DNA of 64,000 bases from Ornithinimicrobium sufpigmenti (GCF_004322775.1 NZ_CP036403.1:2728001-2792000); one strand, 5' to 3'; shown: positions 26,314 to 38,025, counted from the first letter of the stretch. Notes: a model not told the origin generated them from the sequence alone. Translations and numbers: made by a program.

Positions 26314-27696
26314 TCACGCCGCCCGGCTGAGCACCAGACCCGCCGGCTCGGCGTTGCTGAAGCTGTCGTCGACCGCGACGACGGTGCGGCAGGCAGCGGA
26401 GAGGAGCGAGGCGGCGATCGAGGCACGGTACCCGGCCGCACAGTGCACCCAGATCTCGCCGTCGGGCAGCTCGTCCAGCCGCGAGAAGAGCTGGTGCAGC
26501 GGGATGCTGACGGCGCCCTCGATGTGGCTCTCCCCGAACTCCAGGTCGCGGCGAACGTCCAGGACCTGGACCGGACGGTGGTGCCGGACCTGCGCCAGGT
26601 CGGCGAAGGAGGCGACCGGGAAGTGGCCCAGACCGCCGTCCGTCCAGTCCTGCGGCTCCCCGGTGGCAGCACCCTCCAGCCGGTCGATCCCGATCCGGAC
26701 CAGCTCCCGCTGGGCGTCCTCCACCTGCTGCGCGTCGTCCCCGAGCAGGGTCAGCGGGGTGCCCCACGGGATGAGCCAGCCCAGGTAGGTGACGAACTGC
26801 CCGTCCAGGCCGAAGTTGAGGGTGCCGGGCACGTGACCGGCCGCGAAGACGGTGCGGTTGCGCAGGTCGACGACCCACTCCCCGGCGCGGATCCGGTCCG
26901 CGAGGAGCTCCTTGGCGACCGGCTCGGGCCGGTCGAGCTCGGCCTCGCGGGGGCCTGAGCTGTTGGCCAGACCCATCTGCACGTAGTAGGCCGGGTAGGC
27001 GTCCAGCCCAGCCAACGTCCGCGCGATCCACTCCTCCTGGTCGAGGGTCAACGCCGGGTTCTCGCGCCGCTCCCGAGCGATCGTCGACTCCGTCGCGCCT
27101 GCGGTCGACCCGGCCGCGCAGAAGGAGCCGAAGCCGTGCGTGGGCAGCACCTCCGCCTGCCCCGGCAGCTCCCCCGCCAGCCGGTGGGCCGAGGCGTACT
27201 GGTGGCGGACCAGCTCATGGGTGTGGTCCGGCCCGAGCAGGTCCGGCCGCCCGGTCGCGCCGAAGAGCAACGAGCCACCGGTGAACACCCCCACCTCCTG
27301 TCCCCCGTCGCTGAGTGCGTAGGACAGGTGGGTGAGCGTGTGCCCAGGGGTGGCGATGACGCGCACGGCCATGGTGCCCGAGACCTGGATGACGTCCCCG
27401 TCCTGCACCTTGACCCGTTCGAAGGACACCGAGTCCTCGGCGTTGACGTGGTAGGCCGCTCCCGTCCGGCGAGCCAACGCGAGCCCGCCGGTGACGTAGT
27501 CGTTGTGGATGTGCGTCTCGAAGACGTGCGTGATCCGGACGCCGTGCGTGGTCGCCAGCGTCAGGATGCGGTCGATATCTCGCTGCGGGTCCACGACGAG
27601 GGCGACCTCCCCGTCGTGCGCGAGATAGCTGCGGTCCCCCAGGCTCGGCGTCGGGATGATCTCGATGCTCACAGTTCGGGTCACGGCTCTGGTCAC
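26314..27696 (-). CDS. MBL-fold hydrolase fused to two rhodanese domains (persulfide dioxygenase-like)
   Basis: 460 residues. The N-terminal metallo-beta-lactamase domain has THIHNDYVTGG (HxHxD) near 60, a second His in ATPGHTLTHLSY and HGFGSFC. A first rhodanese domain near 275-350 lacks a catalytic cysteine (FVTYLGWLIPWG). The second, at 365-455, has the active loop VHCAAGYRAS. Proteins of this plan (CstB/BigR-operon type) oxidise low-molecular-weight persulfides in sulfide detoxification. A GTG at 27669 is an alternative start. Confidence 0.88.
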   Translation of the reverse strand: MTRAVTRTVSIEIIPTPSLGDRSYLAHDGEVALVVDPQRDIDRILTLATTHGVRITHVFETHIHNDYVTGGLALARRTGAAYHVNAEDSVSFERVKVQDGDVIQVSGTMAVRVIATPGHTLTHLSYALSDGGQEVGVFTGGSLLFGATGRPDLLGPDHTHELVRHQYASAHRLAGELPGQAEVLPTHGFGSFCAAGSTAGATESTIARERRENPALTLDQEEWIARTLAGLDAYPAYYVQMGLANSSGPREAELDRPEPVAKELLADRIRAGEWVVDLRNRTVFAAGHVPGTLNFGLDGQFVTYLGWLIPWGTPLTLLGDDAQQVEDAQRELVRIGIDRLEGAATGEPQDWTDGGLGHFPVASFADLAQVRHHRPVQVLDVRRDLEFGESHIEGAVSIPLHQLFSRLDELPDGEIWVHCAAGYRASIAASLLSAACRTVVAVDDSFSNAEPAGLVLSRAA

Positions 27697-27760
27697 GGCG
27701 GCACACCTCTCGGGAGGGCAGCCAGGCGAGCGCGCTGCGCCGCACTGGTCTGCGGCACTT

Positions 27761-27776
27761 CATACCCCTGGGGAAC
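27761..27776. promoter_or_regulatory. Possible CsoR/CstR-like operator
   Basis: CATACCCCTGGGGAAC lies 65 bp upstream of the MBL-rhodanese gene, and GCCCTGGGTAC follows within 20 bp. Operators of the persulfide sensor CstR and its relatives are C-run/G-run palindromes of the ATACCCC-GGGGTAT kind. The right half is imperfect here and no csoR/cstR gene is in the window. CATACC words are also frequent genome-wide in this window, so this is a weak call. Confidence 0.25.
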
Positions 27777-27854
27777 ACGGGCCCTGGGTACACGGGCACG
27801 CTACTCCCTGACCCGACTCCCGCGCTGGGATTCGGCGCGAGGTGGTGCGGACGG

Positions 27855-29180
27855 TCAGGTGGTCGAGAAGACCTCGTCCGCTCCGGGCTCCCGCCCGCGG
27901 GAGGCGGCCAGCCCGCGACCCCAGGACCCGGCATACTTCCCGTCGTCCACCGCCAGGCCCGCCTCCCCGAGCTCCAGGGGCCGGAAGGTGTCGACCATCA
28001 CCGCCGTCTCGTCGAAGTACTCCACACCCAGCGAGGCTTCCGTCGCTCCCGGCTGTGGACCGTGCGCGTGGCCACCGGGGTGCACCGAGATCGAGCCCTT
28101 GCCGATCCCGCTGCCCTTGCGCGCCTCGTAGTCGCCGTCCACGTAGAACATGATCTCGTCGGAGTCGACGTTGGAGTGGTAGTAGGGCACCGGGACCGCC
28201 AGCGGGTGGTAGTCGACCTTGCGCGGCACGAAGTTGCAGATGACGAAGTTGTGGCCCTCGAAGACCTGGTGCACCGGCGGCGGCTGATGCACGCGGCCGG
28301 TGATCGGCTCGAAGTCACGGATGTTGAAGACGTAGGGGTACAGGCAGCCGTCCCAGCCGACGACGTCGAAGGGGTGGTAGGGGTAGGTGTAGACGGTGCC
28401 GACCATGCCGCCGGTGGAGTGCTCGCCGTTCCCGCGGTGCTTGATGTAGACCTCGGTCGGCTCGTCGCGGTCCGCGCCCACGTCCTCGGCCAGCAGGGGG
28501 CCCTGCGGGGTCCGCAGGTCGCGCTCGCAGTAGGGCGCGTGCTCGAGCAGCTGGCCGAACCGGGACAGGTAGCGCTTCGGCGGGCCGATGTGGGAGTTGG
28601 CCTCGATGACGTAGGCCCGCAGCGGCTCCACGAACCCCTCGTCGCCCTCGACCAGCGGGATCCACCGGTGGGTGGTGGCTCTCGGGAGGATCATGTAGTC
28701 GCCCTGGGCGACGTCGAAGGCGCCGAAGACCGTCTCCACCCTGGCCCCGCCGCGCTCGACGTAGACGCACTCGTCTCCGATCGCGTTGCGGTAGTAGGGG
28801 CTCGGGCTATCCGCGACGACATACAGCAGGCGGACGTCGGCGTTACCCAGCACGAGCCGGCGGCCGGTCACCACGTCGACCCCGCCCTGCAACTTCACGG
28901 TGCCGCCCACCTCTTCATCAGCGCGAGACTCGACGAAGAGGTCGTGCAGTGTGAGGTGGCGCGGCAGCAACGGGTGGTTGGCGACGGTCGACATGTCGCC
29001 CAGGTCCCACACCCGCGCGTCGGCGATCGCCGAGGGGATGTTGCGGTGGTAGAGCAGGCTGGAGTCGGAGGAGAACCCCTCCTCCCCCATGAGCTCCTCG
29101 TAGTAGAGGTTGCCCCGGTCGTCGCGATGCTGGGTATGCCGTTTCGGCGACACGTTGCCTCTGCACTGGTAGTGGGCCAT
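27855..29180 (-). CDS. hmgA: Homogentisate 1,2-dioxygenase
   Basis: Fe(II) ring-cleaving dioxygenase that converts homogentisate to maleylacetoacetate in tyrosine and phenylalanine breakdown. 441 residues, start ATG 29180. YTYPYHPFDVVGWDGCLYPY and YHSNVDSDEIMFYVDGDY carry a His and the Glu of the iron site, and SISVHPGGHAHGPQPG supplies the last His. It diverges from the next gene with only a 77-bp gap, pointing to a shared control region for the pathway. Confidence 0.94.
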   Translation of the reverse strand: MAHYQCRGNVSPKRHTQHRDDRGNLYYEELMGEEGFSSDSSLLYHRNIPSAIADARVWDLGDMSTVANHPLLPRHLTLHDLFVESRADEEVGGTVKLQGGVDVVTGRRLVLGNADVRLLYVVADSPSPYYRNAIGDECVYVERGGARVETVFGAFDVAQGDYMILPRATTHRWIPLVEGDEGFVEPLRAYVIEANSHIGPPKRYLSRFGQLLEHAPYCERDLRTPQGPLLAEDVGADRDEPTEVYIKHRGNGEHSTGGMVGTVYTYPYHPFDVVGWDGCLYPYVFNIRDFEPITGRVHQPPPVHQVFEGHNFVICNFVPRKVDYHPLAVPVPYYHSNVDSDEIMFYVDGDYEARKGSGIGKGSISVHPGGHAHGPQPGATEASLGVEYFDETAVMVDTFRPLELGEAGLAVDDGKYAGSWGRGLAASRGREPGADEVFSTT

Positions 29181-29257
29181 GGCATCTCCTCAGGATAGCG
29201 TCCGACTATCGGACAGCACTGTCGCCTCTGGCACCACCTTGCAGTAGCGTGCGGGGC

Positions 29258-30136
29258 ATGTCAACGACGCCAGCCCTGCGCGCGCTGTTCCAGGAGTGGA
29301 TCGACGACGCGGCCGTCTTCCCACCCGGCAACGCGCCTCCTCCCCGAGCCTGGTCCGAGCACGTCGAGATGCTGGCCGGTTCCGAGGGCGACCTGCTGGG
29401 CCCCTTGCTGATCGGGGCGTCCGCCGTCGAGGAGCTCGGGCGGGCCGTCCTGGTGCACGGCGCACCCGACCAGGTGTCCCCCGTGGAGGTCGCGGTCGTC
29501 GGTCGGGCGGGGACCTCGGTCGAGGACGTGGCCGGGGCGGTCCGGTCGCTGCAGGACCACGTCCTGCTCAGCGTGACCGGTGCCGAGGTCACCCACGGTG
29601 AGGGCGACTGGCGTCGGCTGGTCGACCTCGGCCTACGCACGGCCGTGGAGGTGCCCCGCCAGGGCCGCCACCTCGCACGGGCACTGGACGACCTCGGGGC
29701 CGGTGTCGCGGAGGAGGTCGGCGGCTCCACCGCTCCGGCCGCGCTGGCCAAGTGGCGCATCCAGGCCACACCCGCCGCCCCAGCGCCCGACGCGCAGCAG
29801 CTGGCCGACTTCCTCCTGGCCACGCACGAGCGAGGCCTGGCCTTCAAGCTCACCGGCGGGCTGCACCGGGCTGTGGCGCCGGGCCCGTCGGCGGACGAGC
29901 CGCACGGTGCGCTCAACATCCTGGTGGCCACCCACCAGCTGCTCCGGGGCGGCACTGCTGCTGAGCTGGTGGCCACCTTGGAGTCGCAGGACGGCGAGGA
30001 GCTCGCTGCGGTGCTGACCGGCCTGACGACGCCGCAGGTCGAGGAGCTGCGGGGCCGGTTCGTCTCCTTCGGCTGCTGCGGCGTCCTGGACCCCATCGGC
30101 GACCTGGCCGACCTGGGCCTGATCGTCACGACCTGA
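29258..30136 (+). CDS. Unassigned protein of the tyrosine-degradation cluster
   Basis: 292 residues from ATG 29258. I do not recognise a named family. The segment AAVFPPGNAPPPRAWSEHVE at the start, a central WRRLVDLGLRTAVEVPRQG, and GLAFKLTGGLHRAVAP near 190-205 look like conserved blocks of an alpha/beta, possibly barrel-type, enzyme. FVSFGCCGVLDPIGDL ends the protein. It lies between hmgA (divergent) and fahA (45 bp downstream, same strand), so a role at or near the maleylacetoacetate step is suggested, but only by context. Confidence 0.7.
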   Translation: MSTTPALRALFQEWIDDAAVFPPGNAPPPRAWSEHVEMLAGSEGDLLGPLLIGASAVEELGRAVLVHGAPDQVSPVEVAVVGRAGTSVEDVAGAVRSLQDHVLLSVTGAEVTHGEGDWRRLVDLGLRTAVEVPRQGRHLARALDDLGAGVAEEVGGSTAPAALAKWRIQATPAAPAPDAQQLADFLLATHERGLAFKLTGGLHRAVAPGPSADEPHGALNILVATHQLLRGGTAAELVATLESQDGEELAAVLTGLTTPQVEELRGRFVSFGCCGVLDPIGDLADLGLIVTT

Positions 30137-30180
30137 TCAACTGGCCTGGTCACACCCCATACCCTCACCAAGGAGAGTTC

Positions 30181-31401
30181 ATGACCTCGTCCAGGCACGT
30201 GCTGGACCTGCCGTCCGACCACCCGTTCAGCCTGCACCACCTGCCCTACGGCGCCGTGAGCGCCGGGCCGGACGCGACGCCCCGGTTGGCGGTGCGGGTC
30301 GGTGACCACGCCCTGGACCTGGCCGCCTTCGCGGCCGACACGCCGTGGGCCGGGCCGCTGGCCGCACCGGTCCTGAACCCCTTCCTGGAGCTCGGCCCCT
30401 CAGCCTGGGCGGGGCTGCGGGAGCACCTGAGCAGGGCCCTGACCGACCCGGAGCGACGAGCCGAGGTGGAGGAGCACCTGCGCCCCCTGGCCGGGATGAC
30501 CACTCACCTGCCGCTGGAGGTCAGGGACTACGTCGACTTCTACGCCAGCGAGCAGCACGCCACCAACGTGGGCCGCATCTTCCGCCCCGAGGGGGAGCCG
30601 CTCACGCCGAACTGGAAGCACCTGCCCATCGGCTACCACGGCCGCTCCTCGACCATCGTCGTCTCCGGCACCGACATCCCCCGGCCCGTGGGCCAGCGCA
30701 AGGCGCCCAGCGACCCGCAGCCCACCTTCGGGCCGAGCACCAAGCTGGACATCGAGGCCGAGCTCGGGTTCGTGGTCGGCGGCTCGACGCCGCTCGGTTC
30801 GTCCGTCGGGATCGACGAGGCGGCTGACCACCTGTTCGGCGTGGCACTCTTCAACGACTGGTCGGCCCGGGACCTGCAAGCCTGGGAGTACGTCCCGCTC
30901 GGCCCCTTCCTGGGCAAGAGCTTCGCCTCCTCGGTCGCGGCGTGGATCACCCCGATGGCGGCCCTGGAGACGGCCCGCGTCGAGCTGCCGCCGCAGGACC
31001 CACGGCCGCTGCCCTACCTCACCGGGTCCGGGGCCGGCCTGTTCGGGCTGGACATCACCATGGAAGTCTCGCTCAACGGGACCGTGGTCTCGCGTCCGCC
31101 CTACCGCCAGATGTACTGGTCCCCCGCGCAGATGCTGGCGCATCTCACGGTCAACGGCGCCCGCCTGTCCAGCGGCGACCTCTTCGCCTCCGGGACCGTC
31201 TCGGGCACCCAGCGCGAGCAGCGAGGGTCCTTCCTGGAGCTCTCCTGGAACGGCACGGAGCCGTTCACGCTCCCGGACGGCTCGGAGCACACCTTTCTGC
31301 AGGACGGCGACACCGTGACGATCACCGCCACCGCACCTGGCCCCCACGGCTCGACGCTCGGCCTGGCCGAGGTCACCGGAACGATCCGGCCCACCCGCTG
31401 A
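30181..31401 (+). CDS. fahA: Fumarylacetoacetase
   Basis: Hydrolyses fumarylacetoacetate to fumarate and acetoacetate, the last step of tyrosine catabolism. 406 residues. VRDYVDFYASEQHATNVGR holds the first metal-binding Asp, GYHGRSSTIVVSG the catalytic His, AELGFVVGG a Glu pair and FNDWSARDLQAWEYVPLGPF the second Asp. AAGGAGA lies 8 bp before the ATG. It follows the unassigned 292-aa gene on the same strand. Confidence 0.95.
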   Translation: MTSSRHVLDLPSDHPFSLHHLPYGAVSAGPDATPRLAVRVGDHALDLAAFAADTPWAGPLAAPVLNPFLELGPSAWAGLREHLSRALTDPERRAEVEEHLRPLAGMTTHLPLEVRDYVDFYASEQHATNVGRIFRPEGEPLTPNWKHLPIGYHGRSSTIVVSGTDIPRPVGQRKAPSDPQPTFGPSTKLDIEAELGFVVGGSTPLGSSVGIDEAADHLFGVALFNDWSARDLQAWEYVPLGPFLGKSFASSVAAWITPMAALETARVELPPQDPRPLPYLTGSGAGLFGLDITMEVSLNGTVVSRPPYRQMYWSPAQMLAHLTVNGARLSSGDLFASGTVSGTQREQRGSFLELSWNGTEPFTLPDGSEHTFLQDGDTVTITATAPGPHGSTLGLAEVTGTIRPTR

Positions 31402-31449
31402 GCGACAGCGGCGGGGCGACGGCCCACTGGCACCGCCCCACCCTGGGCG

Positions 31450-32319
31450 TCAGCCGCGCTGGTGGCGCACCACGTTCGTCTTGGCGGCCTTGTCGTGCAG
31501 CGCCTGGCGCTGCGGGTCCCACAGGGGCCACAGGTAGTTGAGCAGCGTCGCGATCCAGCCCAGGTAGGGAATCTGCGGCAGCAGCTGGTAGACCGCGCCC
31601 CGGATGGCGGCCGCCCCCAGACTGGGGTTGCCGGGGGTCTCGCGCAGCCGGACCCGCAGCCCGGTGACGAGCTTGCCGACCGTGCCCCCGAAGAGGTGCA
31701 CCATGCCGATCTCGTAGACGAGCCCGAGGAGCAGCCCGCCCATCGTGACCCGGAACAGGTCGGACTCGAGCCCGGCCGGCATCGGCGGGGCCACCGCCGA
31801 GCCGGCCTGGGCCGTCGAGAGGACGTCGTCCATCCACATCGTGAGGTTGTCCGCGAAGTTCGGCGCCGCCAGCGGCAGCACGATGACGAAGCCCACGATG
31901 CCCAGGAGGATCCCGTCGATGAGCCTGGCCAGCACCCGGTGCCACCACCCCGCCAGCGGCTGTCCGTCCGGGGTGGTCGCCAGGCTGCCGGCCTGGCCGG
32001 GGTAGCCCCCCGGCATCGGGGCGCCCTGCCACTGTCCCTGCTGGGCGTAGGGCTGGTGCGGGTCATACCCGCCCTGCTGACCGTAGCCGCCCTGTCCGTA
32101 GCCACCCTGCTGGCCATGACCGCCTGAGCCGTAGCCACCCTGCTGGCCCGGGGCGCCCTGCCCGGGCGCCGCACCCCAGGGCCGCTGCTGGCTCTGCCCG
32201 GCGCGGTCCAGCCCCGGCTTCTGCTTGGGCGAGGTGTGGTTGGTCCACTGCACGCCGTCCCAGTAGCGGAGGTTGGCCTGGTCCTGGGGGTCGTCGTACC
32301 ACCCTGCCTGCTGACTCAT
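31450..32319 (-). CDS. RDD-family membrane protein with N-terminal DUF2510 motif
   Basis: 289 residues from ATG 32319. The N-terminus AGWYDDPQDQANLRYWDGVQ is the DUF2510 motif. Residues about 45-110 are low complexity, with tandem GGYG-Q repeats. The RDD domain follows, with membrane helices at roughly 130-155, 190-210 and 250-275, and a GWWHRVLARLIDGILLG entry motif. RDD proteins are thought to be transporters or membrane organisers. It lies between fahA and hpd but has no clear link to tyrosine breakdown. Confidence 0.88.
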   Translation of the reverse strand: MSQQAGWYDDPQDQANLRYWDGVQWTNHTSPKQKPGLDRAGQSQQRPWGAAPGQGAPGQQGGYGSGGHGQQGGYGQGGYGQQGGYDPHQPYAQQGQWQGAPMPGGYPGQAGSLATTPDGQPLAGWWHRVLARLIDGILLGIVGFVIVLPLAAPNFADNLTMWMDDVLSTAQAGSAVAPPMPAGLESDLFRVTMGGLLLGLVYEIGMVHLFGGTVGKLVTGLRVRLRETPGNPSLGAAAIRGAVYQLLPQIPYLGWIATLLNYLWPLWDPQRQALHDKAAKTNVVRHQRG

Positions 32320-32403
32320 GGCCCTACTCTCCCACGCGCCCCTGCGCTGCTCGGCCGTCGCTCCCACCGCCGCGGCCCAGGTCCCCTCATCAGAGCGAGG
32401 CGA

Positions 32404-32438
32404 GCGGGGCGGCATACCGTGCCGGTATGCCGCCCCGC
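32404..32438 (-). terminator. Perfect hairpin downstream of hpd
   Basis: GCGGGGCGGCATACC (32404-32418) and GGTATGCCGCCCCGC (32424-32438) form a 15-bp stem with loop GTGCC, 20 bp after the hpd stop on the same strand. It probably ends hpd transcription and insulates the RDD gene. Each arm contains one copy of the over-represented GGTATGCC octamer. Confidence 0.75.
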
Positions 32439-32457
32439 CCAGGGAGCCACGGGACGC

Positions 32458-34930
<2,473 letters not shown>

Positions 34931-34941
34931 CCCTGCAGGCT

Positions 34942-35008
34942 AGCGGCGTCCGAGCCGGCGAGCGGCGTCCGAGCAGGCAGCAGCGCCCGAGCAGGCAGCA
35001 GCGCCCGA
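34942..35008. repeat. Short tandem repeats upstream of the AbiEi/DUF559 gene
   Basis: GAGCAGGCAGCAGCGCCC occurs twice in tandem (34971-34988 and 34989-35006), preceded by two copies of a related unit starting AGCGGCGTCCGAGC (34942 and 34961). The repeats fill the gap between the IclR start and the next gene. Confidence 0.85.
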
Positions 35009-35088
35009 CGTCGGCGCGGCCCGGCTGCCCGGCGTGCCCTGTGGACAAGCCGAGTCATCCGTCCCGTCCCCTCGGCATGCTGGCTGCC

Positions 35089-36048
35089 ATGGACAGCCTG
35101 GGTATGGTGCGGGCCGCGCTGGAGGCGCACGACCGGGTGCTCACGACCGAGGACCTGGACCGTCTCGGCCTCAGCCCCGCCGCGATCCGTCAGCTGGTGG
35201 CTGGCGGCGAGCTGCACCGCTACCGTCGTTCCGCCTTCATCGACGGGCATCTCTGGCGCGCCGCTCCGCCCTGGGAGCGCCATGCGCTGCGGGCGCGAGC
35301 CGTCGCCCGGTCCCTCGGCCTGCCCACCGGCCCCTACCTCCTGAGCCACCACTCCGCGCTCGTCCTGCACGGTGTCGGGGTGTTCGGCGTCGACGACCTG
35401 GTGCATCTGGTGCGCACCGACGGCGGCCGCGGCCGCAAGGACGGCACCGTGCACGTTCACGCACCGGTGCCGCCGAGCTTCGCTGCACCGATCCCCGCAA
35501 CGCCCAGCGGGCTACCGACGGTGACGGTGGCGCACGCCTGCGCGCAGGTGGCAGCAGCATTCGGCACCGAGGCGGGCCTGGTCAGCGCCGACGCCGCACT
35601 GCGGCAGGACCTCACCTCACCGGCCCTGCTCGTCAGGGCCGCGCAGGACGTCACGGGCCGAGTGGCCTCCGTCGTCCATGACGGGATGCAGCTCGCCGAC
35701 GGACGGAGCGGCTCCGCCGGCGAGAGCCGCACCAGGTGGCTGCTGCACTGGCTGGCGATGCCGCTGCCGGAGCTGCAGGCCGTGATCCGCGACGCCTCGG
35801 GAGACCTCGTCGCCATCACCGACTTCCTGTTCCGCGACCAGTGGACCGTCGTGGAGTTCGACGGTGCGCTGAAGTACGCCACGGCGGCTGACCTGGTGGC
35901 GGAGAAGCTGCGGGAGGACCGGCTGAGGGAGCTCGGCTACGAGGTCGTGCGGGTCACCTGGGCCGACCTGGAGCACCCCGCACGGGTGGTGGCCCGAATC
36001 CGAGCGGCTTTCGTCCGTGCGGCGGCCCGACGGACCAGGGCCGCCTGA
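35089..36048 (+). CDS. AbiEi-antitoxin-like/DUF559 nuclease-fold protein
   Basis: About 319 residues from ATG 35089; GTG 35041 and ATG 35077 are in frame upstream. Residues 1-60 resemble the winged-helix AbiEi_4 antitoxin domain (VLTTEDLDRLGLSPAAIRQL, GELHRYRRSAF). The C-terminus AITDFLFRDQWTVVEFDGAL, EKLREDRLRELGYEVVRVTW has the PD-(D/E)xK-like pattern of DUF559. Such genes are common, lone and variable in actinobacteria; nuclease activity is unproven. The 3' end lies inside a tandem duplication. Confidence 0.75.
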   Translation: MDSLGMVRAALEAHDRVLTTEDLDRLGLSPAAIRQLVAGGELHRYRRSAFIDGHLWRAAPPWERHALRARAVARSLGLPTGPYLLSHHSALVLHGVGVFGVDDLVHLVRTDGGRGRKDGTVHVHAPVPPSFAAPIPATPSGLPTVTVAHACAQVAAAFGTEAGLVSADAALRQDLTSPALLVRAAQDVTGRVASVVHDGMQLADGRSGSAGESRTRWLLHWLAMPLPELQAVIRDASGDLVAITDFLFRDQWTVVEFDGALKYATAADLVAEKLREDRLRELGYEVVRVTWADLEHPARVVARIRAAFVRAAARRTRAA

Positions 36049-36100
36049 CCGGACGGTGGCGACCCGACGGGCCAGGGCAGCCTGGACCGGACGGTGGCGA
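36026..36100. repeat. Tandem duplication of about 37 bp across the 3' end of the DUF559 gene
   Basis: Unit 1 (36026-36062) and unit 2 (36063-36100) both begin CCCGACGG and end CCGGACGGTGGCGA, with only a few differences and one inserted base. The gene's stop codon lies in unit 1, so unit 2 looks like a duplicated gene end. Confidence 0.85.
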
Positions 36101-36273
36101 CCTCGGGTTGTGGCGCCTAGCACGGAAACTGACCGCAGGCGTGGATATCCCCCGCGGGCCGACACTTTCCCGGCACAGGGAGGGGTCACCCTTCGCCGGG
36201 TGACATCACACGGCAGCCTCCTGCCGGCCACCCCGAGTCCGGCGCAGAACTGCGCCGTGCAGGCCCCGCGGAC

Positions 36274-38025
36274 CTAACGGCGCCCGACGAACCAGTGACG
36301 GATCTTCTCGATCCGTGCCTGCACCTGCTCGCTGGAGGCGGTGGCGAGCTCGGGGCCACCGCATACCCGGCGCAGCTCGGCGTGGACGACCGCGTGCGGC
36401 TGGCCCTTCTTCTGGGCGTAGGCCGAGACGAGCTTGTTCAGCTCCTTGCGGTGCTCGGCCAGCGCACGGTGGGCCGAGACGGCCTGCGCCCGTTCCTGAC
36501 CGCCACCGCGGCCGACCTGCTTCTTCTGCCGCTCGCGCAGGACGTGCGCCACCTGGTCCGGCTCGAGGAGGCCGGGCAGCCCGAGAAACTCCTCCTCGTC
36601 CTCCGAGCCGGGCAGGCCGCCGAGGCCGAACTGCTCGGCGTCGAAGAGGACGTGGTCGAACTCGGCGTCGGAGCCGAGCGCCTCGAAACTGCCCTCCAGC
36701 TCGCCGGAGGCGTTGTCCTGGGCGTTGGCGGCAGCCAGCAGCCCGTCCTCCTCCGACCACAGCTGCTCGCCGTCGTCGTCCTTCTTCTTGTTGAGGGCGT
36801 GGTCACGCTCCTGCTCCATCGAACCGGCGTGCGCGAGAAGGAGGGAGACGTTGGGCAGGAAGATCGAGGCGGTCTCGCCACGGCGCCGCGCCCGGACGAA
36901 CCGGCCCACGGCCTGGGCGAAGAAGAGAGGGGTCGAGGTGGAGGTGGCGTAGACCCCGACGCACAACCGGGGGACGTCGACACCCTCGGAGACCATGCGG
37001 ACCGCGACCATCCAGCGCGAGGTCCCCTCCGCAAACTCCTCGATGCGGGCCGAGGCGCCGGAGTCGTCGGAGAGCACCACCGTGGGCCGCTCGCCGGTCA
37101 GCTCGTGCAGCTGCTTGGCATACGCGCGGGCCGAGCGCTGGTCGGAGGCGATGACCAGGCCGCCGGCGTCGTCGACGTGCCGGCGCACCTCGGTCAGCCG
37201 CTTGTCGGCCGCGCGCAGCACCGACGGCACCCACTCCCCCGACGGGTCCAGCGCGGTGCGCCAGGCCTGCTTGGTCACGTCCTTGGTCAGCGGCTCGCCC
37301 AGCCGGACCTCCAGCTCGTCGCCGACCTTGGTCCGCCAGCGCATGGTGCCGCCGTAGGACAGGAAGAGCACCGGCCGCACCACGCCGTCCCGCAGGGCCT
37401 CCGCGTAGCCGTAGGTGTAGTCCGCGGCCGAGCGCAGGATCCCCTCGGCATCCATCTCGTAGCGCACGAACGGGATCGCCGCGGTGTCCGAACGGAAAGG
37501 GGTGCCGGTGAGCGCCAGCCGTCGCTGTGCCGGCTCGAAGGCCTCCCGGACGGCCTCGCCCCAGGAGAGCGCGTCACCGCCGTGATGGATCTCGTCGAGG
37601 ATGACGAGCGTGCGGGCAGCCTCGGTGCGGGCCCGGTGCAGCAGAGGCTTGCTCGCCACCCCGGCGTAGGTGACCGCCACCCCGTCATACTCGCGGCCGT
37701 GCCGGCCCTGCGCGTTGGCGAAGCGCGGGTCGATGCGGATGCCGACCTTCGCAGCCGCCTCCGCCCACTGGATCTTCAGGTGCTCGGTGGGGGCGACGAT
37801 GGTGATCCGCTGCACCTCGCCGCGGTCGAGCAGCTCGGTGGCCACGCGCAGGGCGAAGGTGGTCTTGCCGGCGCCTGGGGTGGCCACCGCGAGGAAGTCG
37901 CGGGGCCGTTCGGTGAGGTACTGCTCCAGCGCCGCCGCCTGCCAGGCGCGCAGCTTTCCGGCGGTCCCCCAGGCGGCGCGCTCGGGATAGGCGGGAGGCA
38001 GATGGGAGGCGGCAGCAGTCGACAT
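36274..38025 (-). CDS. DEAD/DEAH-box superfamily 2 helicase
   Basis: 583 residues. Motif I is ATPGAGKTTFAL near 50-60, motif II is VILDEIHHGGD near 140, motif III TGTPFRSD near 175 and motif VI AQAVGRFVRARRRG near 365. A charged, acidic C-terminal part of about 200 residues (KKKDDDGEQLWSEEDG) has no motif I know. It resembles the ResIII/UvrB-type helicases commonly encoded beside DUF3039 in actinobacteria. Substrate and role are unknown; no restriction or methylase partner is present. Confidence 0.9.
   Translation of the reverse strand: MSTAAASHLPPAYPERAAWGTAGKLRAWQAAALEQYLTERPRDFLAVATPGAGKTTFALRVATELLDRGEVQRITIVAPTEHLKIQWAEAAAKVGIRIDPRFANAQGRHGREYDGVAVTYAGVASKPLLHRARTEAARTLVILDEIHHGGDALSWGEAVREAFEPAQRRLALTGTPFRSDTAAIPFVRYEMDAEGILRSAADYTYGYAEALRDGVVRPVLFLSYGGTMRWRTKVGDELEVRLGEPLTKDVTKQAWRTALDPSGEWVPSVLRAADKRLTEVRRHVDDAGGLVIASDQRSARAYAKQLHELTGERPTVVLSDDSGASARIEEFAEGTSRWMVAVRMVSEGVDVPRLCVGVYATSTSTPLFFAQAVGRFVRARRRGETASIFLPNVSLLLAHAGSMEQERDHALNKKKDDDGEQLWSEEDGLLAAANAQDNASGELEGSFEALGSDAEFDHVLFDAEQFGLGGLPGSEDEEEFLGLPGLLEPDQVAHVLRERQKKQVGRGGGQERAQAVSAHRALAEHRKELNKLVSAYAQKKGQPHAVVHAELRRVCGGPELATASSEQVQARIEKIRHWFVGRR

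Noticed and set aside
32040..32170. Repeat array in the RDD gene as CRISPR-like or VNTR
   Set aside because: The repeats are short, in frame and encode Gly/Tyr/Gln units of a disordered linker; no spacers.
36274..38025. Helicase as part of a restriction-modification or other defence operon
   Set aside because: No methyltransferase, nuclease or specificity gene is adjacent; its neighbour is the conserved DUF3039 gene.
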